A DNA stretch of 11,433 nt from Armatimonadota bacterium (GCA_012841485.1 DUUU01000177.1:1-11433); one strand, 5' to 3'; positions 1 through 6,696 are shown, counted from the stretch's first letter. A program made the numbers and translations. The notes: generated from the sequence alone by a model not told the origin.

Positions 1-14
1 CCCTGGCAAGAGAG

Positions 15-58
15 GCGGCACCGCGCGCCTCTACGGCGGGAAGACGCGCCGGTGCCGC
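15..58 (-). terminator. Long hairpin directly after the FlgT-like gene
   Basis: A perfect 9-bp inverted repeat (GCGGCACCG at 15-23, CGGTGCCGC at 50-58) begins at the base after the stop codon. On the minus strand the pairing can continue inward past a one-base bulge for about seven more pairs, with one G-U. No T-run follows, only CTCTCTTG, so it is a terminator-like or 3'-end-stabilising hairpin rather than a classical intrinsic terminator. Confidence 0.4.
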
Positions 59-1243
59 TCACCCGGTCGATTCCTCCGCGTGGACGGAGGCGGAGACGCG
101 CTCTGGCGTCGCGCGGATGACGCGCAATCCAAAGCCCTGCAGCGCCGCCGAGTTTTCGAGGTGCGCGCCCAGGCTGGCGGCGGCCTCCTCCGCGACCCTC
201 ACCTGAAGGGTGAGCACGCCACCAGTGTAGACCTGGCCTTCGACCCGGCGGATGGCGGGCACGGAGGCGAGCGCCTCGGTGAAGGCGGTCGCATCGGTCA
301 CGCCCTCGAACCCGGAGAGGGTGAGGCGCATGGCGCGCGAGGTGGCCCCCGGCAGGCGCAGCAGCGCCTCCGAGAGCCTGCGGCCTGCGCGGCGCAGAGT
401 GTGCGTCATTCCGGCGTGAACCGCCTGTTGCGTGGGCACGCCGTCACTCTCGCCCGCGACTGTATCCGCCATCACCACTTCCCCCGTATCACAGCGAATG
501 GCGCGCAGCGCCGCTCGCACCCAGCACCGGGCATAGTCGACTCCCAGCCACTCGCGGGGGACCGAAAGCCCGGGCGCCACTCGGGCGGAGACCTGCCCCG
601 TGATCACAACATCGAACCCGTGCCGCCGCCCCCAATCGGAGACCTGGGCGGGACTGGCAGACTGAAGCCGCCGCGCCTCTTCGCCGGTGACTCCCGCGCC
701 CTGGTCAACCACGTCGATGCCGAGGCTCTCCAGGTGCCGGGAGAGGAGAGCCGCCGCATCCGACGCCGCGGTGGGCACATAGCCATAGTAGGTGCTGGAG
801 GCCAGCACGATTCCCACGCGCCAGCGCCGCACGGCAGGGGATGACGAGAGCTCCCTCAGCAGCGGGCGCAGGCGCACGCCGACCCTGGCGCGCACCCGAT
901 AGACGTGATCCGCGCGTCCCTCCTCCAGCACCTCCTCCAGGATGGCCAAACCCGCGCCGCGCGTGGAGACGCGATCCTCCAGGACGACGTGGTTATGAAC
1001 CCGGACGCTGCCGGTGACGTACACTCCCACAGTGCGCAGCACGGCCTCGCGCAGAGCGCGATCGATGGCGGCCTGCCGCGCGCCACTGACATTCCCATCA
1101 ACGATTGGAGCGATCCCCTCGGCCTCGACAATTCGCAGAGGCTCCGGCTGCTCGTACTTCGATTCGGGCGCGCCGCCGGCGCCGCCCGAGGCGCCCCACG
1201 TCAGCGCGACCACGACCAGCACGCAGAGCCGTGATGCTCTCAT
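59..1243 (-). CDS. Exported FlgT-N-like protein of unknown role
   Basis: A 394-residue protein with an N-terminal signal peptide (basic start, hydrophobic residues 7-18, Gly/Ala-rich cleavage region near 20-26). Residues about 36-125 resemble the N-terminal domain of flagellar assembly protein T: an AEGIAP motif, then ARQAAIDRALREAV, a GVYVTG segment and a final YRVRARVGV strand. Residues about 141-220 look like an alpha/beta domain ending in DVVITGQVSA, and 305-390 form a second small alpha/beta domain. It probably acts outside the cytoplasmic membrane. The frame is open far upstream, but the ATG at 1243 is chosen because GGGAGG lies 6 nt before it, a signal peptide follows, and the upstream part overlaps a better gene on the other strand. 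No flagellar gene is nearby, so a flagellar role is not implied. The FlgT-like call is made from memory of the family pattern and is moderate. Confidence 0.8.
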   Translation of the reverse strand: MRASRLCVLVVVALTWGASGGAGGAPESKYEQPEPLRIVEAEGIAPIVDGNVSGARQAAIDRALREAVLRTVGVYVTGSVRVHNHVVLEDRVSTRGAGLAILEEVLEEGRADHVYRVRARVGVRLRPLLRELSSSPAVRRWRVGIVLASSTYYGYVPTAASDAAALLSRHLESLGIDVVDQGAGVTGEEARRLQSASPAQVSDWGRRHGFDVVITGQVSARVAPGLSVPREWLGVDYARCWVRAALRAIRCDTGEVVMADTVAGESDGVPTQQAVHAGMTHTLRRAGRRLSEALLRLPGATSRAMRLTLSGFEGVTDATAFTEALASVPAIRRVEGQVYTGGVLTLQVRVAEEAAASLGAHLENSAALQGFGLRVIRATPERVSASVHAEESTG

Positions 1244-1366
1244 CGCCACCTCCCACTGGCGACCCGCAACCACCGATCGCGTTCGGGGCATGCAAGGTTC
1301 CAGCCAATGGGGGAGGGGCCCTCGCGGCGCAACCTCCTTCGCGGTCCGGGAGGTGTCGCGCGCCTC
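1244..1366. other. Divergent intergenic region
   Basis: This 123-nt region separates two genes read away from each other, so it should hold both promoters. It contains the ribosome binding site of the minus-strand gene (GGGAGG, about 1250-1255) and a GGAGG at 1349-1353 for the plus-strand gene. It is GC-rich and I find no convincing -35/-10 pair in either direction. Confidence 0.4.
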
Positions 1367-1642
1367 ATGCCGAATGATCTCCGCGTGGAACTGCGTTGTC
1401 AGCTGAGGTTTACGGATGATGCGGACGGCAAACGCGCTCTTCTCGAGGCGCGTGATGCCCGCGGGTGCGTTCGGGTCACCATCGAGGCGACCGGCAGCGA
1501 CGAGGGAGAGGCGCTGTCTGCGCTCGCGGAGCGCACGCGAGAGCTGTATGGCGCGGTCTGTGGCATCGTAGACACGGTGGAGGATGTCGCGCGCCGCTAC
1601 TACGACAGCGAGCGCGCGGAGGCCACTCCCACGGATGGATAG
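1367..1642 (+). CDS. Small protein of unknown function
   Basis: A 91-residue soluble protein and the only plus-strand gene supported here. I do not recognise the family. It looks like a small alpha/beta protein: N-terminal strands (VELRCQLRF), a middle strand (CVRVTIEATG), then helices through LSALAERTRELYG and GIVDTVEDVARRYYDS. No signal peptide, membrane segment or Cys/His metal site is visible. Evidence for coding is the codon pattern: first positions are strongly G-rich and third positions are GC-rich, unlike the opposite-strand reading, which is Pro/Arg/Ser-rich and has no recognisable content. The ATG at 1367 is preceded by GGAGG with a rather long spacing of 13 nt. An in-frame ATG at 1307 lacks a good ribosome binding site. 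It diverges from the exported FlgT-like gene and converges on the zinc-ribbon gene. Confidence 0.6.
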   Translation: MPNDLRVELRCQLRFTDDADGKRALLEARDARGCVRVTIEATGSDEGEALSALAERTRELYGAVCGIVDTVEDVARRYYDSERAEATPTDG

Positions 1643-1793
1643 CCGCAGTCGTCTGTTGGGAGAAGGCGAGCACCATTCCGGGGTTTCCGGTAGGAGACGC
1701 CGGGCTACGAGCAGGGGAGTTTCCGTTCGCAGGCGCGAGGCCCCGCATCGGAAGTGATCCGGCAGCGCGCCCTGGCCGGCTACCGGTGCCGCT

Positions 1794-2066
1794 TCACCCC
1801 ATGCAGACGAAATCGTTGCCCGGGCATTCGGCCAGGCAGCCGTGCTCATCTTTTCGGTAGCGTAGCGGGCGCCCGCAGAAGGGGCAGGGGATGCGCAACT
1901 GTGGATTCCCTGCGGCGTAGGCATCCTCGATTCGGCGCAAGACGCGAACTGCCGCGCCGGTGGCGGCATCCGCCTCGTCGTCGGGGGCTACTTCCATCTG
2001 CACCGCGTCCGGGTCGATCACACCTTGTAGAAGGTCCAGATTGGGGGCATCCGGGTCGAATTCCAT
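1794..2066 (-). CDS. Small zinc-ribbon protein
   Basis: A 90-residue protein with an acidic N-terminal half (about 1-35) and a C-terminal Cys-rich part. C61 and C64 form a CPFC knuckle followed by GRPLRYRKDE, and C77, C81 and C88 follow, so C61, C64, C77 and C81 could hold one zinc ion. The combination resembles the zinc-ribbon ends of nucleic-acid-binding proteins, but I cannot name a family or a partner. The helix around 38-52 precedes the ribbon. The start is secure: AAAGGAG lies 7 nt upstream of the ATG. It sits 93 nt downstream of the membrane-protein gene and could be the last gene of the trpB2 transcript, although a hairpin lies between them. Confidence 0.8.
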   Translation of the reverse strand: MEFDPDAPNLDLLQGVIDPDAVQMEVAPDDEADAATGAAVRVLRRIEDAYAAGNPQLRIPCPFCGRPLRYRKDEHGCLAECPGNDFVCMG

Positions 2067-2115
2067 CCTCTTCTCCTTTGGGGTTCCCCCGGATCACCCG
2101 AGGGGGCAGGAGAGG

Positions 2116-2149
2116 GGCGCGGCGCTGGATGCCTCTTCCGCGCCGCGCC
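2116..2149. repeat. 10-bp perfect inverted repeat between genes
   Basis: GGCGCGGCGC (2116-2125) and its exact complement GCGCCGCGCC (2140-2149) enclose a 14-nt loop. The hairpin lies just after the stop of the membrane-protein gene and before the ribosome binding site of the zinc-ribbon gene. There is no T-run after it on either strand. It could attenuate or end minus-strand transcription, or protect the upstream mRNA. Confidence 0.45.
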
Positions 2150-2159
2150 GCCTATCGAA

Positions 2160-2807
2160 TCAGGGAGAGCCCTGACCTTTGGTCACGCCCTCGATCACCA
2201 TGCTGCCGCTGGTCGCCTCGATGGAGTGGACGGAAACGCCCGTTTCCGCGAGCCTCTTATGCAGTTCCTGCTGGATGCGCCGGGCAGCCTCGCTGCGCAT
2301 CTGCGCGGGCATCGGCATCTTCCCGATGAGCATCTCATCCGGAAGGAAGGCAAGGCTCCCCTTCCCATCCGGGACGATCCGACCGGCCACCGTGGTGTGC
2401 ATCTGCCGGCCCCAGGCGGTCACATAACCTGTCACGACGACCCGGCCATCCTCAAACGCGATGCGCACGTCGCGGACGCTCTCGATGCCGTCTGGCAACC
2501 CGTGGGTGGCCGGCGTCTGCGCGTTCAGGTACGCGTTGATATCATCGCTACGAACATGCAAGCGGTAGGGCGCCGGAGCGCGCGTCTGCGCGTGCCGCCG
2601 GATCGCGACCACCTGCTCCTGCAGCTGGCGTACCGATCGCTCCGCCTGCTGCGGGGAGACCCGAGGGGGTGGCGGCGGCGGGGGCGTGTAGGACACCATC
2701 GAGTAGAGGTATGCAACGCTCCCAACGCCCACCGCCACGAGCAACAGGGCGGCCCAGCGCAGGCGGCGCCTCCAAAGGCGTCGTCTCTCCGATCTGAGCG
2801 AGCTCAA
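2160..2807 (-). CDS. Single-pass membrane protein, DUF2993/LmeA-like
   Basis: A 215-residue protein with a very basic N-terminus ([14 protein letters not shown]), one transmembrane helix at about 18-36, a seven-proline run at 42-48 and a predicted extracytoplasmic domain from about 80. That domain has the layout of DUF2993-type lipid-binding proteins: DDINAYLN (88-95), paired strands around 111-130, a stretch of hydrophobic strands ending in [13 protein letters not shown] (155-167), and a C-terminal helix followed by a final beta hairpin (GSMVIEGV). The start codon is TTG, overlapping the trpB2 stop as TTGA, with GGAG 5 nt upstream, which implies translational coupling. Its pairing with trpB2 may be a matter of genome packing. 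The family assignment is tentative and the membrane topology is firmer. Confidence 0.75.
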   Translation of the reverse strand: MSSLRSERRRLWRRRLRWAALLLVAVGVGSVAYLYSMVSYTPPPPPPPRVSPQQAERSVRQLQEQVVAIRRHAQTRAPAPYRLHVRSDDINAYLNAQTPATHGLPDGIESVRDVRIAFEDGRVVVTGYVTAWGRQMHTTVAGRIVPDGKGSLAFLPDEMLIGKMPMPAQMRSEAARRIQQELHKRLAETGVSVHSIEATSGSMVIEGVTKGQGSP

Positions 2808-4156
2808 AGGTTCTCCAGTCGCGCCAGTGCCTCTTGTACCTTCTCCTCGGGATAGTCGTAGTCTTCCAGCTTGCCGGCCATATACGCTTCATAGGCCGAC
2901 AGGTCGAAGTGCCCATGGCCACTGAGGTTGAAGACAATCGTCTCCTTCCGGCCCTCACGCTTGCAGCGCTCGGCCTCATCGATCGCGGCGCGGATGGCGT
3001 GCGACGACTCCGGCGCGGGCACAATGCCTTCCGTGTTGGCAAAGAGCGTGGCCGCCGCGAAGACGGGGTTCTGGTGGTAGGCCTTGGCCTCGATCAGACC
3101 CTGGTGATACAACTCGCTGACCAGCGGGGCCATGCCGTGATAGCGGAGACCGCCGGCATGGATTGCCGAGGGCACAAAGTCGTGGCCGAGCGTGTACATC
3201 ATCAGCAACGGCGTCATGCGCGCCACGTCGCCGAAGTCATAGTGGCGGATGCCGCGGGTGAGCGTTGGGCACGCGGTCGGCTCCACCGCGACGATGCGTA
3301 TCTTCTTGCCGCTCAGCTTGTCCGGCACGAAGGGGAAGGCGAGCCCGGCGAAGTTACTGCCGCCACCCGCGCAGCCGATGATGACGTCGGGATAGTCGTC
3401 CACCATCTCGAACTGCTTCTTGGCCTCCAGGCCAATGACAGTCTGGTGCAGCAGGACGTGGTTTAGCACGCTTCCGAGGGAGTACTTGGTATCCTCACGC
3501 CCGACGGCATCCTCGACGGCCTCGCTGATCGCCATGCCCAGGCTTCCGGGGGAGTCGGGGTCCCTGGCGAGCAGCTCTCGCCCGGCGTTCGTCTCGTCGC
3601 TCGGGCTGGCGACCACGTTGGCGCCCCACATCTGCATCAGCGAGCGCCGGTAGGGCTTCTGGTGATAGCTCACCTTCACCATGTAGACCTTGCACTCGAT
3701 GTCAAACAGGTTGCAGGCGAGCGAGAGTGCGCTGCCCCACTGGCCGGCGCCGGTCTCGGTGCTGATGCGCTTTGTGCCCGCCTCCTTGTTATAGTACGCC
3801 TGGGCGATGGCGGTATTCGCCTTATGACTGCCGGCGGGGCTGACGCCTTCGTTCTTGTAGTAGATGTGCGCCGGGGTGTCGAGCGCCTGCTCCAGCCGAC
3901 GCGCGCGCACCAGGGGGGTTGGCCGCCACAGGCGGAGGATCTCCCGCACGGGATCCGGAATCGTGATCCAGCGCTCCCGGGTAAGCTCCTGCTGGATCAG
4001 CTCCATGGGGAAAAGCGGCAGGAGCGCATCGGGGCCCATCGGCTCCTTGGTCGCCGGATGCAGGGGCGGAGGGAGCGGTGTGCTCATATCGGCCTGAACA
4101 TTGTACCACTGCTCCGGCAGATACTTCTCCGGAAGGTGAATCCTCAACTCGGGCAT
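2804..4156 (-). CDS. trpB: Tryptophan synthase beta chain, TrpB2 type
   Basis: A pyridoxal-phosphate enzyme that condenses indole with L-serine to give L-tryptophan. At 450 residues it is longer than the usual 390-400 of TrpB1, and the N-terminal extension and internal sequence are typical of TrpB2. Visible sites are the Schiff-base lysine K112 in GSHKANTA (109-116), the catalytic-loop motif ETGAGQWG (134-141), where E134 matches the catalytic Glu of TrpB, and the phosphate-binding loop GGGSN (264-268). NLSGHGHFD (410-418) ends the catalytic core. TrpB1 has ETGAGQHG, and the W here marks the TrpB2 branch. AGGAGG lies 5 nt before the ATG. No trpA or other trp gene is nearby, so it probably works as a stand-alone indole-salvage or Ser-using enzyme; that is inference. 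Confidence 0.97.
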   Translation of the reverse strand: MPELRIHLPEKYLPEQWYNVQADMSTPLPPPLHPATKEPMGPDALLPLFPMELIQQELTRERWITIPDPVREILRLWRPTPLVRARRLEQALDTPAHIYYKNEGVSPAGSHKANTAIAQAYYNKEAGTKRISTETGAGQWGSALSLACNLFDIECKVYMVKVSYHQKPYRRSLMQMWGANVVASPSDETNAGRELLARDPDSPGSLGMAISEAVEDAVGREDTKYSLGSVLNHVLLHQTVIGLEAKKQFEMVDDYPDVIIGCAGGGSNFAGLAFPFVPDKLSGKKIRIVAVEPTACPTLTRGIRHYDFGDVARMTPLLMMYTLGHDFVPSAIHAGGLRYHGMAPLVSELYHQGLIEAKAYHQNPVFAAATLFANTEGIVPAPESSHAIRAAIDEAERCKREGRKETIVFNLSGHGHFDLSAYEAYMAGKLEDYDYPEEKVQEALARLENL

Positions 4157-4194
4157 TGCAATCCTCCTGGCAGACGGAATTCAACGTGCTCGAC

Positions 4195-4818
4195 TCACGG
4201 CCGGCACACCTTGCATGGCTGACACCCAGCGGCAACCGCGTGGGCTAAGCTCGCAAACGAAACGCGCTCGGCCGGGGCGATCTTCTCACCAAAAGCGCAA
4301 CCCGGCCGGTGCGCCTTTTTGCTCCCGTTCCGCTTTATGAAGACGGGGCCAACATATTTCGGTTTTGTCGGAGCTGCCCGAAGTGCCGCTGCTGAACCGC
4401 CCGAGGCCGCCGAGGGCACCTTCTTCGTCGCTTGAGCCGCTAAGAGCAGGGCCTTCTGCTGCAAGTAGATCTGCTCTTGCAGGCGGATTGTGAGGAGCAG
4501 CAGCTCCGTGTTCAACTGTGCGCGGGCACGCAGACGACCCGCGTCATCCGGCGCGGCGGACTCCGCCTCCGCCGCCCTCTTTTGAAGGCGCTCGACCTCG
4601 GCTCGCAACGCCTTGAGGAAGGGATCGGCCAAGGGATCCCCTGCCGGCACGGCAGATGGCTGAGCGGCGGCGCTTGCTGCGACTCCCGCTGGGTTTGGCC
4701 GTGCTTCCGCCGGTACCGTCGGCTTAGAGGGGGTCGATGGCGCAGCGGGCGGCTGGGCGCCCGGGGCAGCAATCAACACCCACGTCAGTGCCGCTTGAAT
4801 GAGACTGGACACGGGCAT
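4195..4818 (-). CDS. Exported protein with Ada-type zinc-site C-terminus
   Basis: A 207-residue protein in three parts. Residues 1-20 form a hydrophobic signal-like segment. Residues 21-62 are a Pro/Ala-rich linker. Residues about 65-130 are a charged then Leu/Gln-rich helix that may form a coiled coil. The C-terminus (155-207) resembles the Ada metal-binding fold: HRPGC (H170, C174), then RVSFASLAHAVAAGCQPCKVC (C202, C205). The first Cys of Ada, the methyl acceptor, is His here, so a structural zinc site rather than DNA repair is expected, and export would also exclude repair. Start choice is open: the ATG at 4818 has GGAGG only one base upstream, whereas an in-frame GTG at 4812 has it at an ideal 7 nt. 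The gene is 38 nt upstream of trpB2 and probably cotranscribed with it. Confidence 0.75.
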   Translation of the reverse strand: MPVSSLIQAALTWVLIAAPGAQPPAAPSTPSKPTVPAEARPNPAGVAASAAAQPSAVPAGDPLADPFLKALRAEVERLQKRAAEAESAAPDDAGRLRARAQLNTELLLLTIRLQEQIYLQQKALLLAAQATKKVPSAASGGSAAALRAAPTKPKYVGPVFIKRNGSKKAHRPGCAFGEKIAPAERVSFASLAHAVAAGCQPCKVCRP

Positions 4819-4985
4819 CCCTCCCCGGGGGAAGACCGCTCAAACAGATGCAGACCGAGAGAACCTGTGGCGGGCCCCCGGTAACGCGATTGCCGGCGCC
4901 GCTGCCCTGCGGGGATTCGGACGGTCAGGGGCCTACGCGCCAGCAGGTGGGCGCGGCCTCCCGACCGAGGCGCTGCGCGGCCGAA
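4819..4985 (-). other. Intergenic region ybjN-like to exported protein
   Basis: This 167-nt stretch is GC-rich with several short GC palindromes. I find no clear promoter, no T-run terminator and no small gene, apart from the ribosome binding site for the downstream gene at about 4820-4824. Confidence 0.3.
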
Positions 4986-5420
4986 CTACTCCTCCGGTTC
5001 CAGACCGTCTCCCTCGGTCTCCTCTTCGAGAGGACTGTACATCAAGGCGACAATCTGGCCATAGTACTGGTCGTGCAGGGATGCAACACTCATCACGGCT
5101 TGCTCGAACTGCTCTACGCCGAGCGTCTCGGCGAGAACCTCGGTCATCAAGTAGACATCACCTTCGCTATCGATGCCGAACTTGGCGAGCATGATATCCA
5201 TGTTCAGCTCGAGCAGTCGCTTGTAGATCCCTGCGCGGTTCTTCCGGGGCGCGTTGACGAAGGGCGAAATCACGATGAGCACCGAGTCGGTCAGCCGGAT
5301 CTGCATGTCGATATCTTTGACATCGCCACGGAAACCGGTCCGCCACAGACGGTCCTCCAGACGCTCATACGAGATGTTGAGGTCTTGTAGATACTGCTCA
5401 ATCGTGTTCTCTGTCACCAT
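4986..5420 (-). CDS. YbjN-domain protein
   Basis: A 144-residue cytosolic protein with a YbjN-like domain, whose fold is related to type III secretion chaperones. Its biochemical role is not established, and in other bacteria the family is linked to stress and motility phenotypes. The pattern seen is an N-terminal helix (TIEQYLQDLNISYERLED), paired strands with IRLTDSVLIVISPFV (41-55), the helix NRAGIYKRLLELNMDIMLAKFGID (61-84), a strand GDVYLMTEV (87-95), and a long helix about 101-124. An acidic tail (EEETEGDGLEPEE) ends the protein. AAGGA lies 7 nt before the ATG. The gene has its own strong sigma-70 promoter and a 5' hairpin, so it heads a new transcript. Confidence 0.85.
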   Translation of the reverse strand: MVTENTIEQYLQDLNISYERLEDRLWRTGFRGDVKDIDMQIRLTDSVLIVISPFVNAPRKNRAGIYKRLLELNMDIMLAKFGIDSEGDVYLMTEVLAETLGVEQFEQAVMSVASLHDQYYGQIVALMYSPLEEETEGDGLEPEE

Positions 5421-5433
5421 CTGTATGTCCTTA

Positions 5434-5456
5434 CAGGCGGGCCATCGAGCCGCCTG
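5434..5456 (-). promoter_or_regulatory. 5' leader hairpin of the ybjN-like mRNA
   Basis: A perfect 7-bp stem (CAGGCGG 5434-5440 with CCGCCTG 5450-5456) with a 9-nt loop starts about 3 nt from the predicted transcript 5' end and stops one base before the AAGGA ribosome binding site (5428-5432). Such 5'-terminal stems can protect an mRNA from 5'-end-dependent decay. That function is inferred. Confidence 0.5.
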
Positions 5457-5465
5457 CTTGCTCCC

Positions 5466-5494
5466 ATCTTAGCATACGAAATGGGCCCTGTCAA
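5466..5494 (-). promoter_or_regulatory. Strong sigma-70 promoter for the ybjN-like gene
   Basis: The minus strand carries TTGACA (5489-5494), exactly 17 bp, then TAAGAT (5466-5471). TG one base before the -10 makes it an extended -10. Transcription should begin near 5459, giving a leader of about 39 nt before the ATG at 5420. It is the only near-consensus promoter I find in the window. Confidence 0.8.
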
Positions 5495-5505
5495 CACACC
5501 GGCGC
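5495..5505. repeat. 11-bp direct repeat, mate at 5633-5643
   Basis: CACACCGGCGC occurs here and again, identically and in the same orientation, at 5633-5643. In both copies it is preceded by TGT and three other bases. The two copies bracket two of the three inverted repeats. Confidence 0.4.
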
Positions 5506-5510
5506 TCGCC

Positions 5511-5548
5511 GTCCCAGGGTGGCTGCTGGTTCGCATATACCCTGGGAC
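5511..5548. repeat. 10-bp perfect inverted repeat upstream of the ybjN promoter
   Basis: GTCCCAGGGT (5511-5520) and ACCCTGGGAC (5539-5548) are exact complements separated by 18 nt. The repeat ends 17 nt upstream of the -35 box, so it could be an operator for that promoter or a hairpin in the 3' region of the pfkB transcript. Confidence 0.5.
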
Positions 5549-5570
5549 CCACGCCAATCCACCTTCGTCT

Positions 5571-5594
5571 CCGGGGCCGGAGATTCGGCCCCGG
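5571..5594. repeat. 9-bp perfect stem, 6-nt loop
   Basis: CCGGGGCCG (5571-5579), loop GAGATT, CGGCCCCGG (5586-5594). It is very stable as RNA from either strand. No T-run follows on either side. It is one of three perfect inverted repeats in this intergenic region. Confidence 0.5.
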
Positions 5595-5603
5595 ATGTGC
5601 CTA

Positions 5604-5649
5604 GGGAGGGCGCGGATGATGGCGAGTGTTGCCACACCGGCGCCCTCCC
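5604..5649. repeat. 10-bp perfect inverted repeat after pfkB
   Basis: GGGAGGGCGC (5604-5613) and GCGCCCTCCC (5640-5649) are exact complements with a 26-nt loop. GAGTGT in the loop (5624-5629) could also pair with ACACTC at 5655-5660 outside the stem, which is the layout of a pseudoknot. Confidence 0.45.
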
Positions 5650-5689
5650 CCGAGACACTCTATGGTCACCCTCCGGGTGGCCGCTGGAA

Positions 5690-6622
5690 CTATCGAAGAC
5701 GCTGCAGATGCACCTGGGGATAGATCGCCTGGATCTCCGCCTGCGTGCAGAGGCTGGCATCCGGCGAGGCCGCGGTGGCGGCGCCAGCGGCGGCGCCGAG
5801 CCGGAGAGCGTCTCCAGGGCCGGCGCCCTTCGCCAGGGCAGACGCGATCCCGGCGAGCATCGAATCGCCGGATCCGACGGTGCTCTTCGATGTTACGGCC
5901 GGAGGCCGGACCTGCCACACCTCCTCGCTCGTGGCGCCAACGGCGCCCTTGACCCCCATCGAGATGACGGCGAAGCCCACCCCGCGTTGAACTAGCTCCA
6001 CGGCTCCGGACGCGGCATCCTCGACAGAGCGGATCGGCCTTCCGAGCAGGCGCTCTGCCTCGGCGCGATTCGGCTTCACCAGGTACGGCTTCGCATCGAG
6101 ACCCGCCATGAGGGGCGTGCCGTCCGCATCGAGGAGGGCGCGCACGCCATTGTCCTGGCAATAGCGGATCAGCGTGGCATAGACGTCGTTGGGCACTCCG
6201 GGAGGGATGCTCCCGCCGAAGGCGATGAACTTGGCCTGCTTGAGGAGGGGCCGGATCCGGTCGCACAACGCGCGCAGGCCATCCATGCCAACCTCGGGCC
6301 CCGACTCGTGGAGCGTCGTGGGGGGGCCGCCGGCCGAGTCCTCCACCGCGATGTTGATCCGGGTCTCGCCTTTCACCTCCACGAAGGAGGTCGCGATGCC
6401 GCGGCTCTCCAGGTAGGTCTTGATGAACTGGCCCGTATGCCCGGCAATGAAGCCGAGGGCGGTGGTCTCGGTGCCGCACTCGCGAAGCACCAGCGACATG
6501 TTGATCCCTTTGCCGCCCGGATCCATCACGCTACGCAGCACGCGGTTCGTATTGCCGGGCGCGAGGCTACTCACCCACAGCGTGCGGTCCACGGCCGGGT
6601 TCAGAGTGACAGTGATGATCAT
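5690..6622 (-). CDS. 1-phosphofructokinase family (PfkB) sugar-phosphate kinase
   Basis: A 310-residue PfkB-type kinase closest in pattern to 1-phosphofructokinase and tagatose-6-phosphate kinase (FruK/LacC), which add phosphate from ATP to a phosphosugar in the cytosol. The N-terminus ITVTLNPAVDRTLWV is characteristic of that branch. DPGGKGINMSLVLRECG (34-50) is the first PfkB signature. Further sites are FGGSIPPGV (135-143), KPNRAEAERLLG (183-194), and STVGSGDSMLAG (247-258), whose D253 should be the catalytic base with the anion hole GSGD. Length is normal. The ribosome binding site is weak (GAGG 13 nt upstream). It lies 72 nt after hpf with no promoter visible between them. Exact substrate cannot be decided: no PTS or fru/tag gene is nearby. 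Confidence 0.92.
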   Translation of the reverse strand: MIITVTLNPAVDRTLWVSSLAPGNTNRVLRSVMDPGGKGINMSLVLRECGTETTALGFIAGHTGQFIKTYLESRGIATSFVEVKGETRINIAVEDSAGGPPTTLHESGPEVGMDGLRALCDRIRPLLKQAKFIAFGGSIPPGVPNDVYATLIRYCQDNGVRALLDADGTPLMAGLDAKPYLVKPNRAEAERLLGRPIRSVEDAASGAVELVQRGVGFAVISMGVKGAVGATSEEVWQVRPPAVTSKSTVGSGDSMLAGIASALAKGAGPGDALRLGAAAGAATAASPDASLCTQAEIQAIYPQVHLQRLR

Positions 6623-6680
6623 CCGCTTGCACCATCCTCATCGGGGCAAGACGCCCTTCCGAGCTTTTCCCGTCACGATG

Positions 6681-6696
6681 AGCCCGAAGCGGGGCT
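6681..6696 (-). repeat. Short hairpin at the hpf stop codon
   Basis: AGCCC (6681-6685) and GGGCT (6692-6696) form a 5-bp stem with a 6-nt loop, overlapping the hpf stop codon (6695-6697). With no T-run after it, it may only slow or partly end transcription between hpf and pfkB. Confidence 0.25.

Noticed and set aside
80..844. 254-codon plus-strand open frame
   Set aside because: It is a shadow of the FlgT-like gene, rich in Arg, Gly and His, with no ribosome binding site worth noting.
1244..1969. N-terminal extension of the FlgT-like protein to 636 residues
   Set aside because: The extra 242 residues are Pro/Arg/Ser-rich with no domain, lie opposite a gene with better coding pattern, and put a signal peptide in the middle. 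A good ribosome binding site precedes the ATG at 1243.
5664..5682. Hairpin at the pfkB stop as an intrinsic terminator
   Set aside because: Its stem has a C-A mismatch and a 3-nt loop, and no T-run follows.
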